This document shows positions 30,161-39,504 of a stretch of 64,000 bases of DNA, piece after piece. The position numbers and the translations under genes are program-made. The DNA is from Asparagopsis taxiformis (lineage: Eukaryota > Rhodophyta > Florideophyceae > Bonnemaisoniales > Bonnemaisoniaceae). Under the pieces are notes generated by a model, which was given only the letters and a program-made list of their open reading frames with translations, had not been told where the DNA came from and ran no database searches. The stretch spans positions 186,001 to 250,000 of the forward strand of contig JALQPE010002041.1 of NCBI GenBank assembly GCA_030407315.1. The letters run 5' to 3'. The first letter of the stretch is position 1; each line of letters opens with the position of its first letter.

Positions 30161-33032
30161 GTGGCATATTGTGAAATCCGGTGGTTGACACGGTTGGGAG
30201 ATATGTTGCGGGTTGGAAATTATTTGACAAACATATGTGGTTGTGAGTATTGGGTAGTGCGCCGCATGCTCGACACAGGACACGGCCAAAGATGATTTAT
30301 GTGCTGTCGTGGAACTTGTCGTGGCGATTTTAAAGTGGAATAAAACATGCTCGATTGACCATGGGATCGCATTTTTTGCGCCACTACACTTGTTTGTACC
30401 CAAATATAGAATGGTCATATATGCGTCAGATTTTTTCATTATTTGTCAGATCTGAAGCGCTCAGAGTGGAAGGAAATGGCAAACCCTAAAAAATACACGT
30501 TGCGACGTGCGCCATGAAACACCTTGTCTCTGTAGTCCAATCGCATCGCGCTCCCTACTATCGAGCCGCACCTTGTGCTTGCATACAAAGTCACTGAAGA
30601 GCCGTGTTGCACGCGGCAAAGTTATTCTGTGCGCGTCACGTATGACACGCAATCGCAGAATGCCCCCCGACCCGTTTCACACCCTGCACTTGTTTCGTAC
30701 GCGAAAATCTGCAAATGGAGTTCCATCCATCCGTGCACACTGAATAAACTTACACGTCGAAAACATCGATACATGCAGCCAAAGAGACCTGTCTGTCTGT
30801 CAACAGCCCAGTGCCATATGAAACCTTCTCTCGTTCGCGAAACGAAATCGCCCGACAATTCCCTCCTGCGGTGCAGACATCTTTTTGATACAACACCAAA
30901 GCGAACCGAACCGACACATGTTGTAGCGAATCGTTTCCAAAAATATCACACCTCGCGGCGAGTGCTGTACCGCCAACCAAGATTCTATGGAAATGTATGC
31001 AAATTTTGCAACTCTTCCTAAATGGTGCGCCACTGTCGATTCTTACAGCGAAACGGAAGACAGCCAGAGTGGAACAACAACCGGGTCCAAAAACTCAATG
31101 CGCCATAGCACTGGCGCTACCAACGCGATCTTCATATTACTGTCCAAATTGGGGAAAAAATTGTAAGTCGGTTGGAATGCACCTGTGCCTCCCGGGCACG
31201 AGTGGAGTTGAGGCACGAGTGCAGAGCCCAATTCAATTCTCAGAGCTCACACTCCACCCGCTGCAGAACATGTGAGGAAGAGCATGACAGTGAATTACAA
31301 CGATTCACCTCCGCGATGCACGCATGCATCACCATCATTTCGAACATTGAAACTTGTGCAACGTGCCCTGCGTCATGTGAGACACGTTTTCGCCAAAGCA
31401 TTTATAGGTACAATTTCGTCGATGCACATCCACCCTACGATACATTTCGCACAGGTGCACGACGCTGTAAACTAGCTGTAACACTAACATACTACAAGAG
31501 CATCTCAAAGGTTCAAAGTAGATATGAAGATTTAGAACATGCAGCATCGAATATTCGGAGCCATCCTGCTTGTTCAGAGTTCGCATCACTTTCTCCCACA
31601 CTCGCCGCAGCCCTACTCAACTGACAGCGGACGTGATGTTCCAAAAGCTTTCTTCGGCTCGTGTGCGCGACGCTATAACATCAATATGGTATATTTTGAA
31701 GGTGGAAGCAGTCTCTTCAAAGTCGTGCACGCAATTTAGGCATATTTTGACGTTCCATATCGCATCGCGGTGGGAGCGTTAACGGAGTGGACTGCATCAG
31801 ACTTTCTCATTTCTTGTACTTACTCATGCCATGGAACTAATAGATGTGTTCCATTTCATGCATACAACTCGATAGATTAGTGGATCATCGTTGAATAGAT
31901 ACGCCTCCATAGCATGCTGTACTTTGCATGCATTCTCACTACTGATATCTATCTAAGCGATGTTCAACTTTTTATTCAATTCTGACCACAGTCCCGGTTG
32001 AAAATATCTTCAGCCAACTAATAGAATGCAACCATGAAGACTCTTTTACAACCATCAACTTGCGTCCAGCACCTTGCGCTTGACTGTTCCCCAGCCCTTA
32101 CAGAGAATTTAATCACTCAAGTAGCCTTAAGTCACCTGTCATGTCTACGTAATGCTCTGTGATTTGTGCTGTGATCGCGCTGGGGCTCCTGGTAATTACT
32201 GGGTGGACGAGGGTACGTACTATTCTTGAATATTCTCGACGCGGCACTCAGCCAGTCAATGCAAGTTGCTCGGCTCCAGAATATTTCTTGCCGCGAGATC
32301 CCATGCCAATCAAATGAGTTTCAGCCGGTCGATGGAAAGCATCGTGACGTCAAATCACATTTAAATTCATTTATGCACTCCAGTTCGGGGCGGAGGAAAA
32401 AGAATATTAGACAGGAGCAACGTTACACTGAGCAGATGTTAATTATGAGAATGCGCTTTTCAAGAGAGCGATGATGAGCATGTGCGCCAATACTGGGAAG
32501 TCGGTACCCTCGAGGGTAGGCTGTTATTCTGAGCTGAGCAACACGTTCCACCACTTACATCCTACCCTCTAGTGTTGCAAAAGCCGGGTATGTTGGCGCT
32601 TCGTACGTTCGGCTTTCCATATTCCTGTGCGGTGTACCACCTCAATGCTGTCCTTGCCAGAAATACCGATATATCAAGAAATGGTGGCGGACCTTCACAG
32701 CGCGTCATGCCACTAGCTGCTGAATATGCAGTCGTACCGCTTGCTGTTATCGCGACCGATATCGATGGTATTGCGTGGCAAAAAAGGAAATGCCACCGCA
32801 TATAATTAACTTTTTCACAGTATAATTAGATATTACCACACCGTAATTACTGATCCGGTCACAATGCTGTTACACTTGTGTGCTGTCGGCGGCGTTCCCA
32901 CTGCCGACTGGATCGCTTGGGACATAGAACGCACTTGCTTGCACGATTGTTGATATCGCTGCAGCAAAAAGATTGCACAGTAGCAATTCAGCGCTGGGGA
33001 ATCTAACTAGAACGTTCGCTTTGAATGCAAAA
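30161..33032. other. Long gene-poor region
   Basis: About 2.9 kb with only short, overlapping ORFs on both strands (up to 150 codons, mostly without ATG and without recognisable domains). Codon-like structure is absent. No tRNA B-box, U2 or U6 signature was found by eye. The right end (32800-32860) is AT-rich. A palindrome/hairpin at 32505-32569 is listed separately. It could host non-coding RNA or a diverged or decayed gene. Confidence 0.5.
32505..32569. repeat. 14-bp palindrome plus inverted repeat (hairpin candidate)
   Basis: TACCCTCGAGGGTA at 32505-32518 is a perfect palindrome. Its right arm, GAGGGTAGG (32512-32520), is also the inverted partner of CCTACCCTC at 32561-32569, allowing a 9-bp stem with a 40-nt loop. 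The three arms share the same core, so the DNA can fold in two exclusive ways. Confidence 0.45.
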
Positions 33033-33908
33033 ATGGCCGAAGAACCACTACCAGCCAAATCTGCTAAGGAGGAGCATCTTCCTGGAAATAGTGATAAAGT
33101 GCCACAAAACGACAACAAGAAACACAGCAAGAAGCGCAAGAAGCGAGAGCGCGGCCAAAAGAGCAAGAAAAGGACCCTTATTCCTATCGGTGAGGGACCA
33201 AACGTGAAAAAATCGAAGAATGGCAGATACATCGAATTGGACATTTTGCGTCCAGATTATGATGATGACAGGATGTCGCGCAAAACACGGGAATTTGTTG
33301 AAAGAATGAATGCTTTCAAAGCATCTAGTAAGAAGAAGGGAATAAGCTCCAGTCAAAAGCCATGTGCTAGCGTTTCGGAGGATGTTGTGTCGAAGCCCAT
33401 AGAACAGCACGATGGTCAAGTGGGCAACACTTCGGACAGACAGTTGGAAAAGGAGGACAGAAACGAATCTCAGCAGAAGAAAAAAGACCAAAATTCTCCA
33501 AAGGTTGATGGCATTCAACCAGGTGAAAGTTTTGCCCAATTTTCAGCTCGTTTGCGTCAAGAGACGAAAAAGGCGATTCTGCAAACGACGAGAAAGGAAA
33601 GCAACCAGCGTGTAAAGAAGCGTGCTTACTACGAGAGGCGACAGCAACGTATTGAGCGTAAGAAACGACGGCGTCGTGGCGAGTATAGTGACGATGATAC
33701 AGCAAGGGAAGACGACCAATACGAGAGTATCAGTCACATGCCTCTGTACTGGCAAGAGATTGTTCGAAACAACGGCAGACCTGTAACGGAAAAAACTAGG
33801 CGTCGACAAAAACGACGCGAAGAACGGGAAATGGACAAAGTATCTTTTGGGGATCGTGTGGAGCGACCTCCGCAGTTTTCATCGCTTCCAGCGCGAAGGA
33901 ATCGGTGA
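33033..33908 (+). CDS. CCDC137: CCDC137-like basic nucleolar protein
   Basis: Highly basic, Lys/Arg-rich protein of 291 residues, probably nucleolar and RNA-associated. Two conserved blocks place it with CCDC137: GIQPGESFAQFSARLRQE around residue 173, and near the C-terminus DKVSFGDRVERPPQFSSLP. The rest is charged coiled coil with several KKRKK-type nuclear/nucleolar signals (KKHSKKRKKRERG near residue 30). The frame extends 20 codons upstream but opens with TTG; the ATG at 33033 is used. Function within the family is barely known, so the call is structural. Confidence 0.6.
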   Translation: MAEEPLPAKSAKEEHLPGNSDKVPQNDNKKHSKKRKKRERGQKSKKRTLIPIGEGPNVKKSKNGRYIELDILRPDYDDDRMSRKTREFVERMNAFKASSKKKGISSSQKPCASVSEDVVSKPIEQHDGQVGNTSDRQLEKEDRNESQQKKKDQNSPKVDGIQPGESFAQFSARLRQETKKAILQTTRKESNQRVKKRAYYERRQQRIERKKRRRRGEYSDDDTAREDDQYESISHMPLYWQEIVRNNGRPVTEKTRRRQKRREEREMDKVSFGDRVERPPQFSSLPARRNR

Positions 33909-34224
33909 AGAAATATGGACATTTAATAAAGACGGTTGATTTATGTTGAATTGTTGTGTTTGTTGATACGCTAGTAGCACTAAATGATGTGAGGCAGCGG
34001 CTAGTATGGTACAGAGGCCGCCACCTCTTTGTGCTTTACGGAGGGACAACAAATCAATTGTTGAACTCAACTAGACAGATTACGCAGTGCAACACAGGAC
34101 GAACACCTGCATATGCTCGCAATGAGAGCGCAAAAAATGGGAAACAACCGGAGAAACGACAATGAAATATTTAAACACAGGACCTACGGGCGAACGACAG
34201 TTAGCATCCACTTGCTAGTAATGA
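33909..34224. other. Convergent spacer, no gene
   Basis: 3' ends of the CCDC137-like and R-SNARE genes. Nothing else seen. Confidence 0.4.
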
Positions 34225-34965
34225 TCACTTATTGACCAGGACAGCAATGAGAATGATGACAACGAGCAAGATGAGCAAGCCGACAATAATCATCTGCATC
34301 TTAGCGTTCTTCCACCACATCTTGTCTTTCGCACGATTTGCCGATCGATGGAAGCCTGTTGCTTCGTTCTTCATAGTGTCTGTTTGATCTACGAGCGTTT
34401 CAATGTTCTCTTGGTTACGCAGCACGGAACGAATATTGTCTTGCATGACACCTTTAACCTCCTCGACCTGCAACGAGGCGGCGGCAATTTTGTCGACATT
34501 CTGGACGGTGTTGTACTTGTCACAGAGCGTGCGCAACAGGTCGCGAGCGGGCCTACTTAGGGAGGAGTGGCGTGCGGAATGTACGTCATTTCCAAAGCGT
34601 GCGTCAAAGTCGCGGCGCACCTCGTTAAGAAACTTGAAGGCGATTCGCTGCTGGTACTCGCGGGCGCAAACGGCGAGATAGAGGCATGTCGGGTCTGAGT
34701 CGTAGTGAATGCTGCCGACATCTCGATCGGTGATAGTGAGCCGTGTGTGTTCGCCGATTCGGCCGCTGCGCAACACTTTTTCCAATTTTTCGTCGAGCAA
34801 CTTTGCGGGAATTTGTTGCGAATCCACGACGGCGTACTCGGCAATTGGGACGCGGTCTGAGAGGCGCGCGACGGCGACGTAGCGAATGTTGTCGGCGTTT
34901 TCCTGTGCGACGGGCGAGTCGCGGGCAACGGGTAGGGTTAGCAATGCGTATGACGGAGAGTGCAT
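34225..34965 (-). CDS. Longin R-SNARE (VAMP7-like) with Asn at the zero layer
   Basis: Vesicle SNARE of the long VAMP type: longin domain at about 1-125, SNARE motif at about 155-212, and a C-terminal transmembrane anchor (MIIVGLLILLVVIILIAVLV, residues 225-244) ending VNK. The SNARE motif aligns without gaps to VAMP7-type proteins through VEEVKGVMQDNI and LVDQT. In that register the invariant zero-layer Arg falls on Asn184 (codon AAC, 34414-34416), with Arg183 next to it. Other layers look normal and the Qa partner syntaxin 5 in this window keeps its Gln. Likely acts in endosomal, vacuolar or plasma-membrane fusion; the compartment is inferred from the family. Confidence 0.9.
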   Translation of the reverse strand: MHSPSYALLTLPVARDSPVAQENADNIRYVAVARLSDRVPIAEYAVVDSQQIPAKLLDEKLEKVLRSGRIGEHTRLTITDRDVGSIHYDSDPTCLYLAVCAREYQQRIAFKFLNEVRRDFDARFGNDVHSARHSSLSRPARDLLRTLCDKYNTVQNVDKIAAASLQVEEVKGVMQDNIRSVLRNQENIETLVDQTDTMKNEATGFHRSANRAKDKMWWKNAKMQMIIVGLLILLVVIILIAVLVNK

Positions 34966-35608
34966 TGGCGGTGGAAATGGGTATAACGTACCATGTTTAC
35001 AGTCGGGCTGGGTTGACGCGGCCGAGCGGGCAACGGATGGGAGGGCGCAGAGTGGGGATAGATGGGTGAAGCGGGGGGAATGGATAGTCTGCGCGGCGGG
35101 TGATGAGGGGGCAAACGCGAGTCAAGCTGGACTGTTGAGAATGAATTACGTTGCGTTGCACAGATAGGAATGAAACAACTTGGCTGAGTTGTGGCAAGTC
35201 ATTTTTGAGGTGGCCAGCAAGGCGCTGGCTGGCTGTTGCTGCGCGATTTCAGAAAGTCGACATAGGGGATGGAGTTGGGATATGATGAGAGTGATTTAAA
35301 TTTTGGGATAAATTCAGGACAGTGGCCCGTAGAAATTTGAAATGTTCTGACACTACATGGCAACAACATTTCTAGACGCTTCCTTCACGCTTCATCATTG
35401 CTTTCTTGCTCCCACGTCATCGTTTTATTGACGCGAGCCGCTGCACGACTGCTTATTGCTCCGTGATTATTACAACTTCATCCTCTCTCCTTTTATTGCC
35501 ACACCCGCTTATTCCAATCCTGCAATTCCCTCCCTCGATTAAACGCTTCACATCTGCGGCTCATAACTGTGTGTTTACCAATCTGCACTGTCTATAGCTC
35601 CACACACC
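34966..35608. other. Intergenic, no gene recognised
   Basis: Contains the R-SNARE promoter on its left. Short ORFs only; no motif called. Confidence 0.4.
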
Positions 35609-36580
35609 TTAGCTGCCATCCGTGTAACTGTCGTCGAACGACGGCCCCAGACTCTTGACATACTCCAGTGCATAACCGCCATATTCTGTCACAATCATGG
35701 TACACTTCTGCATGGCAACCATGTCGAACAGAGTACCCTGAACCAATATCGCCTCATGCTCACTATCCTGTCGTGATTCTTCATAGCACCACACTTTGCC
35801 AGGACTACCATTATCTTTGCTCATAAACGATACTGTAGAATTTCCAGCCGGAACCATTCGATGCCGTGGTACTACAATGACAACAGGCACTTTCATTCGG
35901 TTTGCTGCCGATGCTGCCAAACTACTCCCAGGAATACATAATCCGCCCTCCTCTACATCCAGTGCAATTGCAGAAAGCAGCACCTTTGAGCAATTGCGCA
36001 AAACTGCCGTAACACACACATCCTGCCTCAGCGACGCTGAAATACCTTCAACATGAGCAAGCCGGTTATGCATACGCTGTGCCAGATTTTCATGATCCGG
36101 TGCAACGCGTATGATACAAACCTTCAACGGCTCATGGCCGCTATTTTCCTCTACAAAGCCTTCAGCAGCTTCGACCAACGCCGCTTCAATGGCGCCGCCT
36201 TCCGCTTCTCCGAGCACAACCACGCTGTCTCCGGGATTGAAAATGGACGCTGTTTGCTCGGTGAGCTCCGACGGCGCTTCGCGCACTTCGGTCACCAGCG
36301 CATTGAGCTCGGGCTCGATGATTTTTCTGGTTAGATCCGGCGCTTCCAGAATTTCCAGCACGCGTCCAGCCACGGCCTCAATTACGCACGTTTCAGGAAG
36401 AAAGGCCTGCAGCTCTTCGCGCACATGCATGACGTCCGATCGCGGCTGCGAGGATGTGAGAGCGGCCAGTCGGAGCAGCATGCACGTCTGCAAGGCGACG
36501 TCGTTGAGAGAGGTGATATTGCCGGCTTGCCGTTGACGCATCAACTCCTGCATTGCGTTTTTGAGTTGAGCGGAGACCAT
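35609..36580 (-). CDS. EIF2B2: Translation initiation factor eIF2B subunit beta
   Basis: Regulatory subunit of the guanine nucleotide exchange factor for eIF2. The N-terminal helical domain (about 1-120) precedes a Rossmann-like domain shared by eIF2B alpha/beta/delta. Visible blocks are FNPGDSVVVLGEAEGGAIEA, RNCSKVLLSAIALDVEEGGL, PGSSLAASAANRMKVPVVIVV and the C-terminal TMIVTEYGGYALEYVKSL, the last typical of the beta subunit. The ATG at 36580 gives 323 residues with the domain starting at once. An ATG at 36760 adds 60 residues without family resemblance. Beta is preferred over alpha or delta on the C-terminal motif and length, moderately sure. Confidence 0.75.
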   Translation of the reverse strand: MVSAQLKNAMQELMRQRQAGNITSLNDVALQTCMLLRLAALTSSQPRSDVMHVREELQAFLPETCVIEAVAGRVLEILEAPDLTRKIIEPELNALVTEVREAPSELTEQTASIFNPGDSVVVLGEAEGGAIEAALVEAAEGFVEENSGHEPLKVCIIRVAPDHENLAQRMHNRLAHVEGISASLRQDVCVTAVLRNCSKVLLSAIALDVEEGGLCIPGSSLAASAANRMKVPVVIVVPRHRMVPAGNSTVSFMSKDNGSPGKVWCYEESRQDSEHEAILVQGTLFDMVAMQKCTMIVTEYGGYALEYVKSLGPSFDDSYTDGS

Positions 36581-36887
36581 GTTGGTGCGTTGCGTGGAAA
36601 GAGAGGGATGGATTGGGTCGGTTGGGGTGCGGTTTTTCTGGCGGCATGAACCGAGGCGGTTCGACGCAGAGTGTGGATCATGCAAGAGCTGAGTGGAAAT
36701 CGGATCGTCATGGATTGATGGCGCTGCTTGGCGATGGGCAGCAGGGCAGCTATCTATCATTCCAAATTCCACACAAAAATAATTTTGTTACCCTCGATTT
36801 TCTGGCTGAGGATCATTGTTGAATACATACACATCGCACATCTTGTTATCCTTTTACTTGCCACTTCTATAGAGAGACTACCCAACA
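36581..36887. other. Intergenic, 5' region of eIF2B-beta
   Basis: Holds the in-frame upstream extension of eIF2B-beta (ATG at 36760) and the 3' end of TAP42. No other feature seen. Confidence 0.35.
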
Positions 36888-37937
36888 TTAGCGTAGTGAA
36901 TTACCCGACCCTTTGTTGTGCTCATCCGCCCAGTCGTCCCATCTGCGCTTCTCCATTGTTTCCCGGTCCACTGCCTCGTCTCCATCACTGTCTTCCTCTT
37001 CCGCCCGTCGAGCCTTCACAATATCAGCATTGCGCTTCTCAGCCTCCGCCTGCATCGCCCGCTGCATTTCAATTTCACCCCATTCCTCAATAGTATATGT
37101 GGGAAGCGAATGGCTCGGCTTGAACACACCTTCTTTCAGTTTCTCACGCTCACTAACAATTCTAAACGTTGGTGGTAGACCACCCATACCGGCTGGCGGG
37201 CCCTTCGGTCGCGTCCGTTCTGCTTTTTCGCGCGGGTCAATGCCTCTAGCTCGCTGTTTCGCTGCGTATTTCAATATTTCCAACTCTTGATCTATAGACA
37301 TGATCATGTCCAGTGCCCTTCGCACAGCAGACTCTAGAACAATCAACGCCGCCTCGCGCTCATCATCATCGTCGTCGTCCTCGTGTTCTGTACGTGTCTT
37401 GCTGCGTTGCAACACAATTTTGAGCTTCCGTTCAGCCTCCTTTTCTTGTTTGAAGCGAGCAATCTTCTGCTCTCGCTGCTGAGAAGGCGTCAGAACTACA
37501 TCTATAGATTCGTCCAGCACGCGTTCGCGGTCTTGTTCTGACAACAGCTTGAGCTGGTCCATGCTGGTAAAGAATACCAGCAACTCTCGCCTAGCTTCAA
37601 GTAACTTTTGTAGCCTGCCTTCTTGCTCTCCCTGCCATGTTTGCAGTGCACGGGCGGTGAGATATGGAAGCAGTAAGAACTTTATACTACGCGTAGAAAT
37701 TTCTTCAAGATGGTCATTCGCAGAAATTAGGGCGGCAGATTCTACTGCAGCGGAGGTGGTGCGAATCAACTGCACAGCTTGATTAGTTGCATCTGTTGAC
37801 GGTGGTGGTGGACTGTGTGAGGACGTTTCTTCACATTTTGCTAAGAAGAACAGAACTGACCATGGCTCATCTACCGCTGACAAGGCAGTGACGGCATTTG
37901 CAAATAGAGCGTCTGGGGTTTGTTCAATTGCTGTCAT
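36888..37937 (-). CDS. TAP42: TAP42/IGBP1 (PP2A regulatory alpha4) protein
   Basis: Binds catalytic subunits of PP2A-type phosphatases and acts below TOR. The N-terminal helical (TPR-like) domain fills residues 1-225, with the family motif REQKIARFKQEKEAERKL near 160. The C-terminal signature is very clear: LPTYTIEEWGEIEMQRAM and, at the end, RRWDDWADEHNKGSGN. An acidic run (EHEDDDDDDERE) interrupts the helical domain. ATG at 37937. It diverges from syntaxin 5 across about 450 bp. Confidence 0.95.
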   Translation of the reverse strand: MTAIEQTPDALFANAVTALSAVDEPWSVLFFLAKCEETSSHSPPPPSTDATNQAVQLIRTTSAAVESAALISANDHLEEISTRSIKFLLLPYLTARALQTWQGEQEGRLQKLLEARRELLVFFTSMDQLKLLSEQDRERVLDESIDVVLTPSQQREQKIARFKQEKEAERKLKIVLQRSKTRTEHEDDDDDDEREAALIVLESAVRRALDMIMSIDQELEILKYAAKQRARGIDPREKAERTRPKGPPAGMGGLPPTFRIVSEREKLKEGVFKPSHSLPTYTIEEWGEIEMQRAMQAEAEKRNADIVKARRAEEEDSDGDEAVDRETMEKRRWDDWADEHNKGSGNSLR

Positions 37938-38384
37938 GTCACAAGGTAGTACGCAATGCGTAGACTGAGGGTTTCGTGACAGCTATGAGTCAAGCAAAGA
38001 TCAAAGCGTTGGGAGTGCGTTCCACAGAAAGCTGTTCGGGGCACTGCGCTGGGAGAGTGCAACAGCAAGAAAGAGCATCGGGACAACGCGAATGCCTTTC
38101 CGATGTCGACATTCGATGTGGACATATCAGTGGAGCTTGGAACAACGATTTAGTTCACGAGAGTTCGACCCGCGATCCTGAGAGGTTTCCAGAGCAATGC
38201 TATTTTTCAAATAAATTGTGTTTCCAGCCAATCATTGCCGCCGATACAAGTCCATGCTGTCAGCAATGTCCACGTCATATCATATCTTGCAGCGCTCTTG
38301 TAGAGTGGTAACTTGCCATCTTACAACCTTTATCCTTGCTTTCAACGTTTTTCGCCCTTCCGCTGCAACTCAATTCCACTGTCG
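37938..38384. other. Divergent promoter region, TAP42 / syntaxin 5
   Basis: No TATA box found. The syntaxin frame is open through part of it but without an ATG. Confidence 0.4.
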
Positions 38385-39422
38385 ATGCGAAGGAGAAGAC
38401 CTTCGGTGCCAGAGCGAGATACCCAAACTTCATCACAACCAGACTCGCTTTGGGACGACTCCGTTACAGCGTGGAAAATGACCCTCGCCGCTCCATCTTC
38501 AATTCGCAACCGAACTGATGAGTTTGCCGCTATTCTTGACGCTGCTCGTTCCTCAACTGCCACGAAGAAAGCCTCCCAAAATATCCATGGACCAGAAAAC
38601 ATCCCGATCACCACTCGCTCGGACTTCACCAGACTAGCATCCCAGGTTGGCAAGGATATACAGCAAACGTCAGTAAAGCTAGCCAAGCTCACAAAGCTCG
38701 CCCAACGTCGTTCACTCTTTAATGACCCTACTGCGGAAATCCAGGAACTTACTTTCATCATCAAACAGGATATTGGTGCTCTCAATTCCAAGCTCGGCGA
38801 CTTGCAGCATTTACGCGACGCAACTAGACGCTCCGCCAACAAGCAGGCAGGTGATCATTCAGAAAATGTAGTCGATTCTCTCAAGGGAAGATTAGGCGCT
38901 ACTGCGGAGGGATTCAAGAAAGTCCTAAAGATGAGAACCGAGAGTTTGGCTGCACAGCAAGATCGCCGGTCGCACTTTATGGGGACAAATCAACCCTCTG
39001 CGCCAATTTTCGCCCCGCCGGCTGGCAATGTAGCGCTGGATTTGGGTCAGGGTTCTCTAGGCGCTTCAGCCCAATCGGGTGCCGCACCGATGGCGAACGG
39101 TTTGTCGACCCAACGTCAATCAATGATGAGAGCACCAGCTGAGACTTCATATCAGGAGGCTAGAGCGGAAGCTGTGCGTGAAGTTGAGAGTACTATAGTT
39201 GAACTTGGTCAAATATTCAACCAACTGGCAACTATGGTTTCCGAGCAAGGCGAACTTGTGGAGAGAATCGATGCCAATGTGGAAGATACGGTTGTGAACA
39301 TGGATGCTGGTCAAAACCAACTGCTACTTTACTATAATAGTATTGCAGGAAATCGCGCGTTAATCCTCAAGGTCTTTGGTGTTTTGCTTGCCTTCTTGAT
39401 ATTCTGGACTGTCATTCTATAG
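38385..39422 (+). CDS. STX5: Syntaxin 5 (Qa-SNARE, SED5/SYP3 type)
   Basis: Golgi Qa-SNARE for ER-to-Golgi and intra-Golgi fusion. The syntaxin-5 N-terminal motif RNRTDEFAAIL, used for binding Sly1, is followed by the Habc helices (about 60-190), the SNARE motif (ESTIVELGQIFNQLATMV, zero-layer Gln in SEQGELVERID) and a C-terminal membrane anchor (ALILKVFGVLLAFLIFW). Two in-frame ATGs exist. 38385 gives 345 residues starting MRRRRPS; 38478 gives 314 residues starting MTLAAPSSIRNRT, which puts the Sly1 motif near the N-terminus as usual. The arrangement recalls mammalian STX5, whose long form begins with an Arg-based ER retrieval signal. Confidence 0.93.
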   Translation: MRRRRPSVPERDTQTSSQPDSLWDDSVTAWKMTLAAPSSIRNRTDEFAAILDAARSSTATKKASQNIHGPENIPITTRSDFTRLASQVGKDIQQTSVKLAKLTKLAQRRSLFNDPTAEIQELTFIIKQDIGALNSKLGDLQHLRDATRRSANKQAGDHSENVVDSLKGRLGATAEGFKKVLKMRTESLAAQQDRRSHFMGTNQPSAPIFAPPAGNVALDLGQGSLGASAQSGAAPMANGLSTQRQSMMRAPAETSYQEARAEAVREVESTIVELGQIFNQLATMVSEQGELVERIDANVEDTVVNMDAGQNQLLLYYNSIAGNRALILKVFGVLLAFLIFWTVIL

Positions 39423-39504
39423 CGATTTGTAAAAAGGTTATGTATAGCTTTCACATCATTTCCAGTCCTACCCTCAGTCCGAAACAATGCTTTGAGCGAG
39501 TGTT

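Noticed and set aside
30575..31021. 148-codon ORF in the gene-poor region
   Set aside because: Opens with GTG, no domain, residue composition random; overlaps equally long ORFs on the other strand.
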